A stretch of DNA of 32,298 bases, taken from NCBI GenBank assembly GCA_937916085.1, contig CALGGO010000049.1, positions 1 to 32,298 on the forward strand, written 5' to 3'. The translations under genes and the position numbers were made by a program. Origin of the DNA: an uncultured Prevotellaceae bacterium (GTDB lineage Bacteria > Bacteroidota > Bacteroidia > Bacteroidales > Muribaculaceae). The notes beneath the pieces were generated by a model. It was not told the origin of the DNA, ran no database searches, and worked only from the letters and a program-made list of their open reading frames with translations. Below are positions 30,480 through 32,298 of the stretch, one piece after another; the first letter of the stretch is position 1, and each line of letters begins with the position of its first letter.

Positions 30480-31214
30480 ATGAACGACGATTTTTTATCT
30501 AGGACGCGGATGTTGCTGGGCGTGGAGGCGCTTGAGCGGCTGGCGGCAAGCCGTGTGGCGGTGTTTGGCGTGGGCGGCGTGGGCGGCTATGCCGTTGAGG
30601 TGCTGGCACGCAGCGGCGTGGGGGCTATCGACCTCTACGACAACGATGTGGTGAGCCTCAGCAACATAAACCGCCAGATTATCGCCACCACCAGCACCGT
30701 GGGGCGCCACAAGGTGGATGTGGCGGTGGAGCGCATCCTCGACATCAACCCCGGTTGTAAGGCGCAGGGGTTCAAGATGTTTTATGTGGTGGCTAATGCC
30801 GATGATGTGGACCTGTCGCAGTATGACTACGTGGTTGACTGCATCGACACCGTGAGTGCCAAGATGGAGCTGGTGAGACGTTGCACACGGTTGGGAGTGC
30901 CTATAATTTGCAGCATGGGAGCCGCCAACAAGTTAGATGCCAGTGCGTTCTGTGTTGCCGACATCAGCGAGACCGATGTGGACCCGTTGGCGCGCATCAT
31001 GCGCAAACGCCTGCGCAAAGAAGGGATTGAGCATTTCAAGTGCGTCTTCAGCACAGAGAAGCCCCGCAAGCCACTGGAACCCTGCGATGATGCCGAGCTT
31101 GGCAAGCGCCCGGTGCCTGCGAGCAACGCCTTCGTCCCCGCCGCCGCTGGAATAGTGCTAGGCGGCGAGGTGATACTTGATTTAGTCTCAACCATAAAAA
31201 CCGTGACGCCATGA
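30480..31214 (+). CDS. tcdA: tRNA threonylcarbamoyladenosine dehydratase (TcdA), 244 aa
   Basis: An E1/ThiF-like ATP-using enzyme: nucleotide-binding GVGGVGG at residues 30-36, then YDNDVVSLSNINRQ, the DxDxxxxSNxNRQ signature of the family. It converts t6A37 of tRNA to the cyclic form ct6A, helping ANN decoding. Its length equals the family norm. The first 43 bases are duplicated upstream at 27216-27258. It is GC-richer than the preceding island, consistent with a core gene at its edge. Its TGA overlaps the ATG of the next gene. Confidence 0.9.
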   Translation: MNDDFLSRTRMLLGVEALERLAASRVAVFGVGGVGGYAVEVLARSGVGAIDLYDNDVVSLSNINRQIIATTSTVGRHKVDVAVERILDINPGCKAQGFKMFYVVANADDVDLSQYDYVVDCIDTVSAKMELVRRCTRLGVPIICSMGAANKLDASAFCVADISETDVDPLARIMRKRLRKEGIEHFKCVFSTEKPRKPLEPCDDAELGKRPVPASNAFVPAAAGIVLGGEVILDLVSTIKTVTP

Positions 31215-32236
31215 AACTCGCACAACGCATAGAGAGATACTGCCGGCGGCAGCGAGAGGTGAGGAGCTTCACCTACGACAAGACTCAGCTTCATCACTGT
31301 CCCTGCTGCGGTGAGGACTATGCCGGCAACTATTGCCCGGCTTGTGGCTTGCCCACCGGCAAGGGTCCCATCACTTGGCACTCTATTCAGGAGGGTGTTA
31401 TGGATCTGTGGGGACTGGGGTCGCGGTCGCTGCCCCGCACGCTGTGGCAGCTCATCGTCAGGCCTGGGCACTTGATTGCCAGTTACATCAGTGGCCGTCG
31501 CCAGGTGAGCTTCCCGCCCGTGAAGATGCTGGTGATAATGGCACTGGTGGCACTGCTCGTCAATAACGTTTGTGACAGCCTAACGCCTGCCACCTCCAGT
31601 GGGGTGGATACTGCCCCCAGCAGCGACAACAGCGTTCTTCTCACTGCCGACCATTATTTCGACGTGGTATATGACTGGATGAGCATTCACTTTGACTGGG
31701 CATGCATGCTCCTGTTCTCGTTCTTTATCTTTCCCACATTGATAACATTTCGCTATGCTCCTCGCTGCGGTCATCACAATGTGCCGCAAGGCTTCTTCAT
31801 ACAGGTGTTTAACAGCATGCAGCTTCTCCTAATAGTGATGGTTGTGTTCATTAGTGGTGTGATACTCTACTACACTTTCCCCACCGTGAGTGATGAGGTG
31901 CAGGGCATTTTGGTTACATCGCTGCTGGCAGTCATGCTCTACCGCACCTATAAGCAGCTCTTTGGCTATGGGGCATGGGGCACCGTGTGGCGGCTGCTCA
32001 CAATGCTCGTGTCGGGCTGTTTCCTCTTTGGTGCCACGTTGTGCATATTCTATGTGGTGATGGCGATGGGCATGGGAGAATGGGCTTTTGTCAAGAGGAT
32101 TATCATGACGCGCGTGCTGCTCTTTCTTGCGGTTGCAGCGCTGCCCCTCGTTCTCACTCACCTCATCAACAAGCATCAGGCAAGAAGAGACTACCAGTGC
32201 AGGAATAATCAGCTCAATTCGCAAAATTCGCCGTAA
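31211..32236 (+). CDS. DUF3667 membrane protein with zinc ribbon, 341 aa
   Basis: The N-terminus holds a CxxC...CxxC zinc ribbon (Cys30/Cys33 and Cys42/Cys45: HHCPCCGEDYAGNYCPACG). After it come a WHSIQEGVMDLWGLGSRSLPRTL segment and RPGHLIASYISGRRQVSFPPVK, typical of DUF3667. Several membrane helices follow (around VKMLVIMALVALLVNNV, WACMLLFSFFIFPTLI, LLLIVMVVFISGVILYY, and further C-terminal ones). The function of the family is unknown to me. The start overlaps the tcdA stop by 4 bases (ATGA), indicating translational coupling. Confidence 0.8.
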   Translation: MKLAQRIERYCRRQREVRSFTYDKTQLHHCPCCGEDYAGNYCPACGLPTGKGPITWHSIQEGVMDLWGLGSRSLPRTLWQLIVRPGHLIASYISGRRQVSFPPVKMLVIMALVALLVNNVCDSLTPATSSGVDTAPSSDNSVLLTADHYFDVVYDWMSIHFDWACMLLFSFFIFPTLITFRYAPRCGHHNVPQGFFIQVFNSMQLLLIVMVVFISGVILYYTFPTVSDEVQGILVTSLLAVMLYRTYKQLFGYGAWGTVWRLLTMLVSGCFLFGATLCIFYVVMAMGMGEWAFVKRIIMTRVLLFLAVAALPLVLTHLINKHQARRDYQCRNNQLNSQNSP

Positions 32237-32298
32237 AGAAAATGGGACACCTGCAAAAACCTGTGTTAGGTTGAGACATTGGGCATCGAAGATGCCGG
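32237..32298. other. Window end, no gene seen
   Basis: The last 62 bases after the DUF3667 stop show no open frame or clear terminator within the window. Confidence 0.4.

Noticed and set aside
31829..32224. 131-aa minus-strand frame over the DUF3667 gene
   Set aside because: It is opposite a membrane protein gene with a zinc ribbon and known family layout. The frame is a GC-rich shadow.

Overview
The window looks like a chromosomal segment of a Bacteroidales bacterium. Several genes have the Bacteroidetes -7 promoter element TAnnTTTG, Shine-Dalgarno sites are mostly absent, and the gene families (DUF4407, DUF3667, 5-fold beta-flower proteins, TPR-CHAT and caspase genes beside an ECF sigma factor) fit that phylum. 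Core-like, GC-richer genes (GH3 glycosidase, tcdA, DUF3667) surround or interrupt AT-richer accessory blocks.

Layout. (1) 73-3423, minus strand: a cluster of a cytosolic coiled-coil protein, a DUF4407 membrane protein, two or three tiny membrane proteins, a small lipoprotein and an unknown 206-aa protein. Three of its transcription units start next to the same bipartite, ECF-type promoter motif. (2) 3733-14325: the most interesting block. It is a complete His-Xaa-Ser (Hxs) radical-SAM peptide-modification system: HxsA precursor with six consecutive HxS units, HxsB and HxsC radical SAM enzymes, and HxsD. It is interleaved with an exported TPR-CHAT protease, a UG/Abi-like reverse transcriptase, an anti-sigma-like TPR protein, an ECF sigma factor and an exported caspase. 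hxsA-CHAT runs on the plus strand and converges on caspase-sigma-antisigma-RT-hxsD-hxsB-hxsC on the minus strand. (3) 14346-18356: an AlbA_2/ATPase-type regulator with a 12-bp tandem repeat, a GH3 beta-N-acetylhexosaminidase, a 175-bp MITE-like inverted-repeat element, and two secreted beta-flower proteins. (4) 18742-27177: a defence island with an RloA/RloB-like (AbiL-like) pair, an unknown 152-aa gene, and a type III restriction-modification operon with an unrecognised gene between mod and res. (5) 27208-30479: a Fic protein and a second AlbA_2-type regulator, bounded by a duplication of the first 43 bp of tcdA. (6) 30480-32236: tcdA and a DUF3667 membrane protein.

How it may work together (inference): in block 2, the sigma/anti-sigma pair could sense an envelope signal and switch on the protease and peptide genes. 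HxsBCD would modify the His-Xaa-Ser tract of HxsA in the cytoplasm before export, and the exported CHAT protease and caspase could process HxsA or targets in the envelope. The role of the reverse transcriptase in such a cluster is unknown, and this combination is the best candidate for an undescribed system. Nothing here was searched against databases; family names come from motif recognition.
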